From Ramlibacter tataouinensis (GTDB lineage: Bacteria > Pseudomonadota > Gammaproteobacteria > Burkholderiales > Burkholderiaceae_C): a stretch of DNA of 64,000 nucleotides. Both the position numbers and the translations under genes were made by a program. The stretch lies in NCBI RefSeq assembly GCF_001580455.1, contig NZ_CP010951.1:4489001-4553000 (forward strand), in the 5' to 3' direction. Shown here piece after piece: positions 32,173 through 40,460 of this stretch (its first letter is position 1; every line of letters begins with the position of its first letter). The notes beneath the pieces were generated by a model. That model made no database searches. It was not told the origin of the DNA and was given only the letters and a program-made list of their open reading frames with translations.

Positions 32173-32697
32173 ATGAACCTGAACCTGCAATCCACCGACT
32201 TCGAGCTGTTCGGCCTGCCGCTGCAGTTTGCGCAGGACCGGGAGGCCATCGACGCCCGCTGGAAGGAACTGCAGCGCGAGGCGCATCCCGACCGGTTTGC
32301 CGCGCAGGGCCAGGCGGCGCAGCGCATCGCCATGCAATGGTCGGTGCGGATCAACGAGGCCTACCAGCGCCTGAAGGATCCCCTCAAGCGCGCGGCCTAT
32401 CTGTGCGAGCTGCGTGGCGCCCCGGTGGACGCCCAGAGCAACACCGCCATGCCGGCCGATTTCCTCGTGGAACAGATGGCGTGGCGTGAAGCCCTGGAGG
32501 AAGCGCGCAACGAAGAGGAGCTGGACCAGCTCGACGGCGAACTGCATATCGCGCGGCGTGAGGCCCTGCAGCGCATCGAGCACCTGCTGGACGAGCGCAG
32601 TGATGCCGCGGCCGCGTCGCAGCAGGTGAGGGCGCTCATGTTCATCGAGCGCTTTGGCCACGACGTGCAGGTCCGCTTCGAGCAGTTGGGACAATAG
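32173..32697 (+). CDS. hscB: Fe-S co-chaperone HscB (J-domain)
   Basis: A 174-residue J-protein that brings IscU to HscA and stimulates its ATPase. The J motif HPD is at 38-40 (QREAHPDRF), followed by the C-terminal three-helix IscU-binding domain. The ATG at 32173 has no Shine-Dalgarno because the T-run of the upstream hairpin lies there, so translation may be low. hscA starts 13 bases after its stop. Confidence 0.93.
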   Translation: MNLNLQSTDFELFGLPLQFAQDREAIDARWKELQREAHPDRFAAQGQAAQRIAMQWSVRINEAYQRLKDPLKRAAYLCELRGAPVDAQSNTAMPADFLVEQMAWREALEEARNEEELDQLDGELHIARREALQRIEHLLDERSDAAAASQQVRALMFIERFGHDVQVRFEQLGQ

Positions 32698-32710
32698 GGT
32701 TATTGGAGTC

Positions 32711-34570
32711 ATGTCGCTGCTGCAAATTTCCGAACCCGGCCAGACGCCCGATCCGCACCAGCGGCGTATTGCCGTCGGCATCGACCTGGGCACCACGCAT
32801 TCGCTGGTGGCGTCGATGCGCAGCGGCATCGCGCAGTGCCTGCCGGACGAGCAGGGCAGGGTGCTGCTGCCTTCGGTGGTGCGCTATCTCGAGCAAGGCG
32901 GACGCCGGATCGGCCACGAGGCGCAGGCGGCGCAGGCCGAGGACGCCGAAAACACCATCGCCTCGGTCAAGCGCCTGATGGGGCGCGGCATCGCCGACAT
33001 CGCCGGCCGCGACAAGCTGCCCTACCGCTTCGTGGACAAGCCGGGCATGGTGACGCTGCACACGCGCGCCGGGGAGAAGTCCCCGGTCGAAGTCAGCGCC
33101 GAAATTCTCGCCACCTTGCGCCAGCGCGCCGAAGACAGCTTCGATGCGGATCTCTATGGCGCCGTGATCACGGTGCCGGCTTATTTCGACGAGGCGCAGC
33201 GCCAGGCCACCAAGGACGCCGCGCAGCTGGCCGGCCTGAATGTGCTGCGTCTGATCAACGAGCCGACGGCCGCGGCCATCGCCTATGGCCTGGACAACGC
33301 CAGCGAGGGCATCTATGCGGTGTACGACCTGGGCGGCGGCACCTTCGACATTTCCATCCTGCGCCTGACCCGGGGCGTGTTCGAGGTGATCGCCACCGGT
33401 GGCGACTCGGCGCTGGGCGGCGACGACTACGACCGGGCGCTGTCCGACTGGATGCTGCAGCGCGCCGGCCTGCAGTTGGCCAGCGCGCGCGACAAGGCAG
33501 CCATCCATGCGCTTGCGCGCGCGGTGAAGGAGCAGCTCTCCGATCACGAGCGCGCGACGGCCACGGTGCAGGCCGATGATCGCAGCGCGCAACTGGAGGT
33601 CAGCCGCGCCGACTTCGAATCGGCCACCGCGGACCTGACCGCGCGCACCATGGCCGCGGTGCGCAAGGCCTTGCGCGATGCCAAGCTGGCCCGCGACGAG
33701 GTCAAGGGCGTGGTACTGGTCGGCGGCTCCACCCGCATGCCGCAGGTGCGTCAGGCGGTGGCCGAGTTCTTTGGCCGCGAGCCCCTCATCAACCTGAATC
33801 CGGATGAAGTAGTGGCGCTGGGCGCGGCGATCCAGGCCAACCAGCTCGCCGGCAACAGCACCTCGGGCGATCTCCTGCTGCTGGACGTGATTCCGCTGTC
33901 GCTGGGCATCGAGACCATGGGCGGCCTGGTGGAGCGCATCGTGCCGCGCAACGAGACCATTCCCACGGCCAAGGCGCAGGACTTCACCACCTACAAGGAC
34001 GGCCAGACCGCCACGGCCCTGCACGTGGTGCAGGGCGAGCGCGACCTGGTGCAGGACTGCCGCAGCCTGGCCCGCTTCGAACTGCGCGGCATCCCGCCGA
34101 TGGCGGCGGGCGCAGCCCGCATCAGGGTCACCTTCACCATCGACGCGGACGGGCTGCTGTCGGTGACCGCGAAGGAGCAGACCAGTGGCGTCGAGGCTCG
34201 CATCGACGTCAAGCCTTCCTACGGCCTCTCTGACGATGAAATTGCCCGCATGCTGCGCGAGAGCTTCAGCACCGCCGAACAGGACGTGCAGGCGCGAGCG
34301 CTGGCCGAAGCCAGGGTGGAAGCCGAGCGCATGTGGCTGGCCACCCAGAGCGCACTCCAGGCCGACGGCGACCTGCTGCCTGCGGACGAGCGCGCCGGAA
34401 TCGATGGGCTGATGGCGTCGCTGCGCGCCACCGCCGAGAACAGCAGTGACGCGGCCGCGATCGAGGCGGCGACCAAGGCGCTCGCGCAGGGCACCGAAGG
34501 TTTCGCCGCCGCGCGCATGAACCGCAGCATCCAACAGGCCCTGGCCGGCAGGAACGTGGAGACTTTTTGA
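32711..34570 (+). CDS. hscA: Fe-S chaperone HscA (Hsp70 family)
   Basis: An Hsp70-type ATPase of 619 residues that binds the LPPVK motif of IscU and promotes cluster transfer. Nucleotide-binding motifs are GIDLGTTHSLVA near the N-terminus, YDLGGGTFDISIL and VLVGGSTRMPQVR; the substrate domain follows from ~390. The ATG at 32711 has GGAG upstream. The frame extends into hscB but that part is not coding in this frame. Confidence 0.95.
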   Translation: MSLLQISEPGQTPDPHQRRIAVGIDLGTTHSLVASMRSGIAQCLPDEQGRVLLPSVVRYLEQGGRRIGHEAQAAQAEDAENTIASVKRLMGRGIADIAGRDKLPYRFVDKPGMVTLHTRAGEKSPVEVSAEILATLRQRAEDSFDADLYGAVITVPAYFDEAQRQATKDAAQLAGLNVLRLINEPTAAAIAYGLDNASEGIYAVYDLGGGTFDISILRLTRGVFEVIATGGDSALGGDDYDRALSDWMLQRAGLQLASARDKAAIHALARAVKEQLSDHERATATVQADDRSAQLEVSRADFESATADLTARTMAAVRKALRDAKLARDEVKGVVLVGGSTRMPQVRQAVAEFFGREPLINLNPDEVVALGAAIQANQLAGNSTSGDLLLLDVIPLSLGIETMGGLVERIVPRNETIPTAKAQDFTTYKDGQTATALHVVQGERDLVQDCRSLARFELRGIPPMAAGAARIRVTFTIDADGLLSVTAKEQTSGVEARIDVKPSYGLSDDEIARMLRESFSTAEQDVQARALAEARVEAERMWLATQSALQADGDLLPADERAGIDGLMASLRATAENSSDAAAIEAATKALAQGTEGFAAARMNRSIQQALAGRNVETF

Positions 34571-34572
34571 AG

Positions 34573-34911
34573 ATGCCGCAAGTCAAGATCCTTCCCCATC
34601 CCGAGTACTGTCCCCAGGGCGCCGAGTTGAAGGCGCCGGCGGGCACCTCGATCTGCGAGGCGCTGCTGGACAACGGCATCAAGATCGAGCACGCGTGCGA
34701 CATGAGCTGCGCCTGCACGACCTGCCACGTGATCGTGCGCGAGGGCTTCAACTCGCTCAACGAGATGGACGAAAACGAAGAAGACCTGCTGGACCGGGCC
34801 TGGGGCCTGGAGCCCAATTCGCGCCTGTCCTGCCAGGCCATCCTGGCGCAGAAGGATCTGGTGGTAGAGATTCCCAAGTACTCGATCAACCACGCCAAGG
34901 AAAAGCACTAG
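34573..34911 (+). CDS. fdx: [2Fe-2S] ferredoxin of the isc operon
   Basis: An adrenodoxin-type ferredoxin, 112 residues, that supplies electrons for cluster assembly. Ligands are C42, C48, C51 and C87 (ACDMSCACTTCHV, RLSCQA). The start is set at ATG 34573, giving MPQVKILPHPEYCP as in E. coli Fdx; a TTG two codons earlier overlaps the hscA stop and could be used instead. No iscX gene follows; the next gene is on the opposite strand. Confidence 0.94.
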   Translation: MPQVKILPHPEYCPQGAELKAPAGTSICEALLDNGIKIEHACDMSCACTTCHVIVREGFNSLNEMDENEEDLLDRAWGLEPNSRLSCQAILAQKDLVVEIPKYSINHAKEKH

Positions 34912-34940
34912 CCGCACCAGCGCCTTCCTGGCCTGGAAGC

Positions 34941-35699
34941 TCAGCTGATCGAGTAGCCCCCGTCCACCGGGATCGCGGCGCCGGTCACGAAATTCGAGGC
35001 GCTGCTGGCCAGGAACACCGCAATGCCCGCGAGATCCGCGGGTGTGCCCCAGCGGCCCGCCGGGGTTCGCGCGAGCACCCGCTCGTTCAGGCCGGGAACC
35101 TGCTCGCGGGCCCCACGCGTCAAGTCCGTGTCGATCCAGCCGGGCAGCACCGCATTGGCCTGGATGTTCTCGGCGGCCCAGGCGGTGGCGAGGGAGCGCG
35201 TGAACTGCACGATGCCGCCCTTGCTTGCGCCATAGGCCGCTGCGTACGGTGCGCCGAAGATCGACATCATCGAGCCGATGTTGATCACCTTGCCGCCCTC
35301 GCGCTTGAGCAGGCGGTGCGCGGCCTGGCAGCACAGGAAGGCGCTGGTCAGGTTGGTGTCCATCACGTGCCGCCACTCGTGCAGGGTGAGTTCATCGGGG
35401 CGCTTACGCACCGTGGTGCCGGCGTTGTTCACCAGGATGTCGAGGCGGCCATGACGCCTTTCGAGCTCGGTGAACAGCTGCTGCACCAGGCCCTCGTCGG
35501 TCACGTCGGCCTCGATCGCATCGGCGCGGCCGCCTGCGGCGCGCAGCGCATGCGCCGCCCCGCGCGATTTTTCCGGGTCGCGCGCCGCGATCACAACGAG
35601 TGCGCCGGCAGAGGCCAGGCCCCGCGCCATGCCCAGGCCGATGCCGCCGTTGCCGCCGGTGACCAGTGCGACTTTTCCATTCAGGTCGAACATCGCCAT
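34941..35699 (-). CDS. Short-chain dehydrogenase/reductase (SDR)
   Basis: A 252-residue classical SDR. The NAD(P) motif is TGGNGGIG, followed by NNAG, and the catalytic residues are Ser143 (NIGSMMS), Tyr156 and Lys160 (YGASK). The C-terminal VDGGYSIS and overall pattern resemble KduD/gluconate dehydrogenase-like enzymes, but substrate is not predictable. The ATG at 35699 is preferred over 35693 because a GGGGA lies 7 bases before it. It is divergent from dnaQ and convergent with the isc operon. Confidence 0.85.
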   Translation of the reverse strand: MAMFDLNGKVALVTGGNGGIGLGMARGLASAGALVVIAARDPEKSRGAAHALRAAGGRADAIEADVTDEGLVQQLFTELERRHGRLDILVNNAGTTVRKRPDELTLHEWRHVMDTNLTSAFLCCQAAHRLLKREGGKVINIGSMMSIFGAPYAAAYGASKGGIVQFTRSLATAWAAENIQANAVLPGWIDTDLTRGAREQVPGLNERVLARTPAGRWGTPADLAGIAVFLASSASNFVTGAAIPVDGGYSIS

Positions 35700-35746
35700 G
35701 CGTTTTCCCCGCGGGCATCGCGCCCAACTCAAGCATAATCGCCCGC

Positions 35747-36460
35747 GTGCGCCAGATCGTCCTCGATACAGAAACCACGGGTCTCTCAGCCGAAGGCGGC
35801 GACCGCATCATCGAAATCGGCTGCGTCGAGCTGCTGGCCCGCAAACTCACGGGCAACAACCGGCATTTCTACCTGAATCCGGAGCGCGACAGCCACGAAG
35901 ACGCGCTCAAAGTCCACGGCATCAGCAACGAGTTCCTGCGTGACAAGCCCAAGTTCGCGGCTGTCGCCGACGAGCTGATGGAGTATCTGGCCGGTGCGGA
36001 AATCATCATTCACAACGCCGCGTTCGACGTCGGCTTCCTGAACAAGGAACTGGAGCTCCTCGGACGGCCCGCGTTCCCGAGCTTCGTGGCCGAAGTCACG
36101 GACACGCTGGTGATGGCCAAGGAGATGTACCCCGGCAAGCGCAACAGCCTGGACGCGCTGTGCGACCGGCTCGGGGTCGACAACTCCTCCCGCACGCTGC
36201 ACGGCGCCTTGCTCGACGCCGAGCTGCTGGCGGACGTCTACATCAACCTCACGCGCGGCCAGGACACGCTGCTGATCGACGTCGCGTCCGAAGAAGCGGT
36301 GGGCGGCATCGTCACGCGCGTGGACCTCAGCGCCTTCACCTTGCCCGTGCTGCTGGCAAGCGACCAGGAGTCTGCGGCGCACGACGAGGTGTTGAAGCAG
36401 TTGGATAAAGCGAGCGGCGGCAAGACCGTCTGGAGGTCGCTCATCCAAGCTATGGCATAA
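35747..36460 (+). CDS. dnaQ: DNA polymerase III epsilon subunit (3'-5' proofreading exonuclease)
   Basis: The proofreading exonuclease of the replicative polymerase, 237 residues. Exonuclease motifs: DTETTG (7-12), HNAAFDVGF and HGALLDAELLADVY (ExoIIIepsilon type with His). The start is a GTG at 35747 (VRQIVLDTETTG). A CATAAT -10-like element at 35734-35739 would start transcription at about the GTG, so the mRNA may be leaderless; no Shine-Dalgarno is visible. The C-terminal tail that binds the alpha subunit is present. The tRNA-Val gene follows by 28 bases. Confidence 0.92.
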   Translation: MRQIVLDTETTGLSAEGGDRIIEIGCVELLARKLTGNNRHFYLNPERDSHEDALKVHGISNEFLRDKPKFAAVADELMEYLAGAEIIIHNAAFDVGFLNKELELLGRPAFPSFVAEVTDTLVMAKEMYPGKRNSLDALCDRLGVDNSSRTLHGALLDAELLADVYINLTRGQDTLLIDVASEEAVGGIVTRVDLSAFTLPVLLASDQESAAHDEVLKQLDKASGGKTVWRSLIQAMA

Positions 36461-36488
36461 TCCAAGGCTTTCCGGCGACGGAAAAATC

Positions 36489-36563
36489 GGGTGATTAGCT
36501 CAGCGGTAGAGCACTGCCTTCACACGGCAGGGGTCACATGTTCGATCCATGTATCACCCACCA
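36489..36563 (+). tRNA. tRNA-Val (anticodon CAC)
   Basis: Cloverleaf of 75 bases including an encoded CCA: acceptor arms GGGTGAT/ATCACCC, discriminator A, D-arm GCTC..GAGC, anticodon stem CTGCC/GGCAG around the loop TTCACAC (anticodon CAC, reading GTG) and T-arm CATGTTCGATCCATG. An intrinsic terminator follows 18 bases later, indicating a short transcript. Confidence 0.95.
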
Positions 36564-36580
36564 AATTCATCAAAGAAGTC

Positions 36581-36613
36581 AGGCACTTAGCGGAAACGCT
36601 CAGTGCCTTTTTT
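36581..36613 (+). terminator. Intrinsic terminator after tRNA-Val
   Basis: AGGCACTTAGCG - GAAA - CGCTCAGTGCCT with one internal mismatch, then a run of six T (36608-36613). A strong rho-independent terminator for the tRNA (and perhaps dnaQ) transcript. Confidence 0.85.
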
Positions 36614-36618
36614 CTTGC

Positions 36619-36639
36619 GTACGGAAAAGGTACGGAAAA
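36619..36639 (+). repeat. Tandem decamer GTACGGAAAA x2 beside the tRNA terminator
   Basis: Two exact copies of GTACGGAAAA at 36619-36628 and 36630-36639 (period 11). They lie just past the tRNA-Val terminator, in ~200 bases without a gene. Tandem short repeats next to a tRNA 3' end could be remnants of recombinase arm sites, but no integrase is present. Confidence 0.4.
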
Positions 36640-36816
36640 CCGACGCTGCGAGAAGCAGCACGGCCTTTCGGCGCAATGTCGCTGCTTCACACATCGCCCC
36701 ATGCAGACGCTGGCGTGGCTGGGCTGCCTGGCCGGGGCAGCGGAAACCACGTTGACGGCGCCGTCATCGCGGCGATAAGGTTTGCTCTTCACATGCTTCC
36801 CAGCAAGGAGAGCGCC

Positions 36817-37056
36817 ATGCGTCAAGCCCTAGTCCTGATCGCCGGCACGGTTTTCGCCGCCACCGCCTGGGCCCACAACTGCCCCAACGAGATGAAGGCC
36901 ATCGACGCCAAGCTGGCGACCAAGCCGGCCCTGTCCAAGGATGTCGCCGATAAGGTGGCCAAGATGCGCGCCGACGGCGAAGCCCAGCACAAGGCCGGCA
37001 AGCACGACGATTCGATGAAGAGCCTGGGCGAGGCGAAGAAGCTGCTGGGGATCTGA
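36817..37056 (+). CDS. Small exported protein, unknown function
   Basis: A 79-residue protein with a clear signal peptide (MRQALVLIAGTVFAATAWA, cleavage before His-Asn) and AAGGAGA 5 bases before the ATG. The mature part is a single Cys-containing, Lys/Ala-rich helical segment: CPNEMKAIDAKLA, then KVAKMRADGEAQHKAGKHDD and SMKSLGEAKKLLGI. It looks like a periplasmic helical hairpin. I do not recognise a function. Upstream and downstream DNA holds no other gene on this strand within 250 bases. Confidence 0.7.
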   Translation: MRQALVLIAGTVFAATAWAHNCPNEMKAIDAKLATKPALSKDVADKVAKMRADGEAQHKAGKHDDSMKSLGEAKKLLGI

Positions 37057-37255
37057 AACCCTGCGGGGATGCCGGGGTCGCTGCACTGAAGGCAGAGGCA
37101 GACAGGCTTTTCGGCCGCAAACAGAGAGCTGCACACGGTGAGCTCTCAACGCAACTAGCGGGTCTACGACGCCGGGTCAGCGGCCTTGACCGCTGGCGCG
37201 GTCGGCGTTGGCAGAACTGTCCCAGGCGGCAGGCGCCAGCGGCCGCGTCGAAGGC

Positions 37256-38038
37256 TCACTCACCCCCCGGCAGCGGCTTCTTCGCCAGCAGCGTCCCCAA
37301 CAACTCCATGGGCAGCGGAAACACCAGCGTGGAGGCCCGGTCGCCGGCCACCTGCGTCATGGTCTGGAGGTAGCGAAGCTGCATGGCCTCCGGCTGCTGT
37401 GACAGCATGCGCGCCGCGTCCAGCAGTGCGGCCGCGGCTTGTTTCTCGCCGTCGGCGTGGATCACCTTGGCGCGGCGCTCGCGCTCGGCCTCGGCTTGTC
37501 GCGCGATGGCGCGCACCATGGACTCGTTCAGGTCGATGTGCTTGATCTCCACGTTGGTGACCTTGATGCCCCAGCCGTCGGTCTGCGCGTCCAGGATGCG
37601 CTGCACATCGATGTTCAGGCGCTCGCGCTCGGCCAGCATGTCGTCGAGTTCGTGCTTGCCGAGCACCACCCGCAGCGTGGTCTGTGCCAGCTGGCTGGTT
37701 GCCATCAGGAAGTTCTCCACCTGGATGATGGCCCGCTGCGGATCGACCACCCGGAAGAACACCACCGCATTCACCTTCACCGAGACGTTGTCGCGCGAGA
37801 TCACGTCCTGCGGCGGCACGTCCATCGTGACGATGCGCAGATCCACGCGAACCATCTTCTGCACCGCGGGGATCAGCAGCACCAGTCCGGGGCCCTTGAC
37901 TTTCCAGAAGCGCCCGAGCTGGAACACCACTGCGCGCTCGTACTCGCGCAGGATGCGCACCGACATCGCGAACAGCACCAGCAGCAGCACAGCCACCGGA
38001 AACAAGACGCCGCCAAGGCCAAGGCTCAATGCATTCAT
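37256..38038 (-). CDS. Slipin/stomatin-family (SPFH) membrane protein
   Basis: A 260-residue SPFH/band 7 protein: one N-terminal membrane anchor (about 8-30), then the band 7 domain (EYERAVVFQLGRF, GLVLLIPAVQKMVRVDLR, VSVKVNAVVFFRVVDP) and a helical tail rich in Ala/Glu. Such proteins organise membrane microdomains and usually pair with NfeD proteases, as here: its ATG overlaps the stop of the nfeD-like gene by 4 bases. Confidence 0.9.
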   Translation of the reverse strand: MNALSLGLGGVLFPVAVLLLVLFAMSVRILREYERAVVFQLGRFWKVKGPGLVLLIPAVQKMVRVDLRIVTMDVPPQDVISRDNVSVKVNAVVFFRVVDPQRAIIQVENFLMATSQLAQTTLRVVLGKHELDDMLAERERLNIDVQRILDAQTDGWGIKVTNVEIKHIDLNESMVRAIARQAEAERERRAKVIHADGEKQAAAALLDAARMLSQQPEAMQLRYLQTMTQVAGDRASTLVFPLPMELLGTLLAKKPLPGGE

Positions 38039-39453
38039 GATGCGACCACTCCCTTTTCGTTTTCCGGCTGGACGTCCAGCGTCAGGCCGTGCGAACCGAG
38101 CACGCGCACGCGCTGCCCCGGAACCAGCGCCTGGGCACTCGCCACCTTCCAGCGCTCACCCATGACTTCGGCCCAGGTCTCTCCCTGTGCCGCTTCCAGC
38201 ACCCGGCCCATTGCGCCGACCATCGCGCCGCTGCCGCTGACGACGGGCTGGCGCCGCGTCTTCAGGGCGGCGCCGCTGGCCAGCGCCACCAGCACCAGCG
38301 ACACGGCCGCCAGCGCGAGCACCAGCGACAGCGGCACGCCATAGCCCGGGACGTCGACGTCGAACAGCAGGACGCTCCCCGCCGCCAGCGCGATCACGCC
38401 GCCCACGCCCAGGACGCCGAAGGTCGGCGCGAACAGCTCCGCCAGCAGCAGGCCGAGGCCCAGCACGATCAGCCCGAGTGCGGCGTAGTTCACCGGCAGC
38501 AGTTGCAGGGCGAAGGCGGCCAGCAGCAGGCAGATGGTGCCGGTCACGCCCGAGATGCCGTGGCCCGGCGCGGCGAACTCGAAGAACAGGCCCCAGATGC
38601 CGATCATCATCAGGATCAGTGCCACGCTCGGATGAGCGATCGCCGACAGCAGCCGGTGGCGCCATCCCGGCAACTGCAACTCGTGGTGTGCGCCGCGACT
38701 GGCGATGCGGTGGTCCTTGCCTTGCACGCGCACCGTGCGGCCATCGGCCTGCGCCAGCAGGTCGGGCAGGTCCCGTGCGACCACATCGATCACCTTGGCC
38801 TGCGCAGCCTCGCTGGCCGTCAGGCTGACGGCTTCGCGCACAGCACGTTCGGCCCATTCGGCATTGCGTCCCCGCAGCTGCGCCAGGCCGCGGATGAATG
38901 CGGCAGCGTCGTGCACTGCCTTGGCCGTCATGGCGTCGCCCGGGGGTCGCGCCTCCGAACCCGCGCTGGCGGGGCGTTTGGCGGCGCCTTCGTCGTCCTT
39001 GGGTCCAGCACCGCCCATGGGCAACCCGATCGCCACGGGCGTCGCGGCGCCCAGGGTCGTGGCCGGCGTCATGGCCGCGATGTGCGAGGCATAGAGCAGG
39101 TAGGTGCCAGCGCTCGCGGCGCGCGCTCCTTGCGGCGTGACGAAGACCGCGACCGGTACCGGCGAATCGAGGATGGCCTGCACCACCTGTCGCATGGAGC
39201 TCTCCAGTCCGCCGGGCGTGTCCAGTTCGATCACCACCAGCGGCACGCCACTTTCGCCCGCGCGCCGCATGCCGCGCACCAGGTAGTCAGCGCTCGCCGG
39301 ATCGAGTGCGCCCTGCAGCTTCAGCACGGCGACTGGCGCGGCCTGCGTTCCACCTGGGGCTGCGCTGAACACGAGTGCGGCCAGCAGCAGCGCATGCCGC
39401 AGCCACCGAGTCCAACGGCCCGGCGCTGGGGTGTTCAAGCGGGTGAAACCCAT
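38035..39453 (-). CDS. NfeD-family membrane-bound ClpP-class serine protease
   Basis: A 472-residue protein: signal/anchor (~15-37), a ClpP-like protease domain (VVIELDTPGGLESSMRQVV; nucleophile Ser114 in AASAGTYLLYASH; candidate general-base Lys178 in MTAKAVHDAA), four to five membrane spans (~265-400) and a C-terminal NfeD OB-fold domain. It acts with stomatin-like partners and cleaves them in characterised archaeal cases. The start ATG 39453 is chosen because it gives a signal segment directly. Operon with the slipin gene. Confidence 0.88.
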   Translation of the reverse strand: MGFTRLNTPAPGRWTRWLRHALLLAALVFSAAPGGTQAAPVAVLKLQGALDPASADYLVRGMRRAGESGVPLVVIELDTPGGLESSMRQVVQAILDSPVPVAVFVTPQGARAASAGTYLLYASHIAAMTPATTLGAATPVAIGLPMGGAGPKDDEGAAKRPASAGSEARPPGDAMTAKAVHDAAAFIRGLAQLRGRNAEWAERAVREAVSLTASEAAQAKVIDVVARDLPDLLAQADGRTVRVQGKDHRIASRGAHHELQLPGWRHRLLSAIAHPSVALILMMIGIWGLFFEFAAPGHGISGVTGTICLLLAAFALQLLPVNYAALGLIVLGLGLLLAELFAPTFGVLGVGGVIALAAGSVLLFDVDVPGYGVPLSLVLALAAVSLVLVALASGAALKTRRQPVVSGSGAMVGAMGRVLEAAQGETWAEVMGERWKVASAQALVPGQRVRVLGSHGLTLDVQPENEKGVVAS

Positions 39454-39593
39454 GAGGTCACTATGCGCTTGCCGCGACGCTCTTTCAATGGCGCTGGCAA
39501 GGCTGCCGCAGGCGCTTTTCCCGACACCCGAGCTCAACCATGGGCCCGGGCTCGTGCCACCCAAGCGCGAGCCGCTGCGCCACAATCGGCCTC

Positions 39594-40445
39594 ATGAATT
39601 CGCTGATCCGAGTCGTCTCGGGAGAGTCGGCGCTGGTGCTCGACTCGCCGCACAGCGGCGTGAGCTACCCGGCCGATTTCCGGCATGCCTGTGAGCTGCG
39701 CGCACTGCGCCAAGCCGAGGACACCCACGTCGAGAAGCTCTACGACTTCGCACCCGCCATGGGCGTGGCGTGGATCGAGGCACTGTTCCCGCGCAGCTAC
39801 CTCGATGTCAATCGAAACGTGACGGAGATCGACGCCGCCCTGTTTGACGAGCCCTGGCCCGATGCCATGGAGACCGAAGCCAAGGCACTGTCCAAGGTGC
39901 GGCTGGGCAAGGGCCTGGTCTGGCGCTGCACCGACGATGGCGTGCCGCTGTACGACCGGCACCTCTCGGTGCAGGAAGTGCGCAGCCGCATTGAGCACTG
40001 CTGGCAGCCCTACCATGAGGCCGTGGGGACGGCCATCGCCCGGGCCCATGCGCGCCACGGCTACAGCATCCACCTGAACTGCCATTCCATGCCGGCCGTG
40101 GCTGCGCAGTTCGCAACCGACTATCCCGGTCTGGTGCATGCCGATTTCGTCATCGGCGACCGCGACGGGACCAGCGCCGACCCGCAGCTGTCGCGCCGGA
40201 TCTGCCGCTACCTCGAGTCGCTGGGCTACAAGGTCTCGTACAACCATCCGTACAAGGGCGTTGAACTGGTACGCCGTCACGGCGATCCTGCCGGCCAACG
40301 GCACAGCATTCAGGTGGAGGTCAACCGCAAGCTCTACATGGATGAGAAGACGCTGGAGTTGCACGCGGGGTTCGAAGGCCTGAAGGCGAACCTGCACAAG
40401 CTGATCGACATGCTGCTGGCGCTGGACCCGCGCCGCGACCTCTGA
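39594..40445 (+). CDS. N-formylglutamate amidohydrolase-family protein
   Basis: A 283-residue member of the HutG2/FGase family, zinc hydrolases that release formate from N-formylglutamate in histidine breakdown. LDSPHSGVSYP near the N-terminus, FPRSYLDVNRNVTEID and LNCHSMPAVAA are the family motifs with metal-binding His/Asp/Glu; IQVEVNRKLYMDE is at the C-terminus. There are no hut genes here, so the substrate may be a different N-acyl amino acid. It starts a three-gene unit with an L-2-hydroxyglutarate oxidase-like gene and a TonB receptor. Confidence 0.82.
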   Translation: MNSLIRVVSGESALVLDSPHSGVSYPADFRHACELRALRQAEDTHVEKLYDFAPAMGVAWIEALFPRSYLDVNRNVTEIDAALFDEPWPDAMETEAKALSKVRLGKGLVWRCTDDGVPLYDRHLSVQEVRSRIEHCWQPYHEAVGTAIARAHARHGYSIHLNCHSMPAVAAQFATDYPGLVHADFVIGDRDGTSADPQLSRRICRYLESLGYKVSYNHPYKGVELVRRHGDPAGQRHSIQVEVNRKLYMDEKTLELHAGFEGLKANLHKLIDMLLALDPRRDL

Positions 40446-40460
40446 TGGAGGCGACACCCC

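Noticed and set aside
36489..36816. tRNA-Val locus as attachment site of a resident mobile element
   Set aside because: No integrase, no duplicated tRNA end and no foreign-looking gene block nearby.
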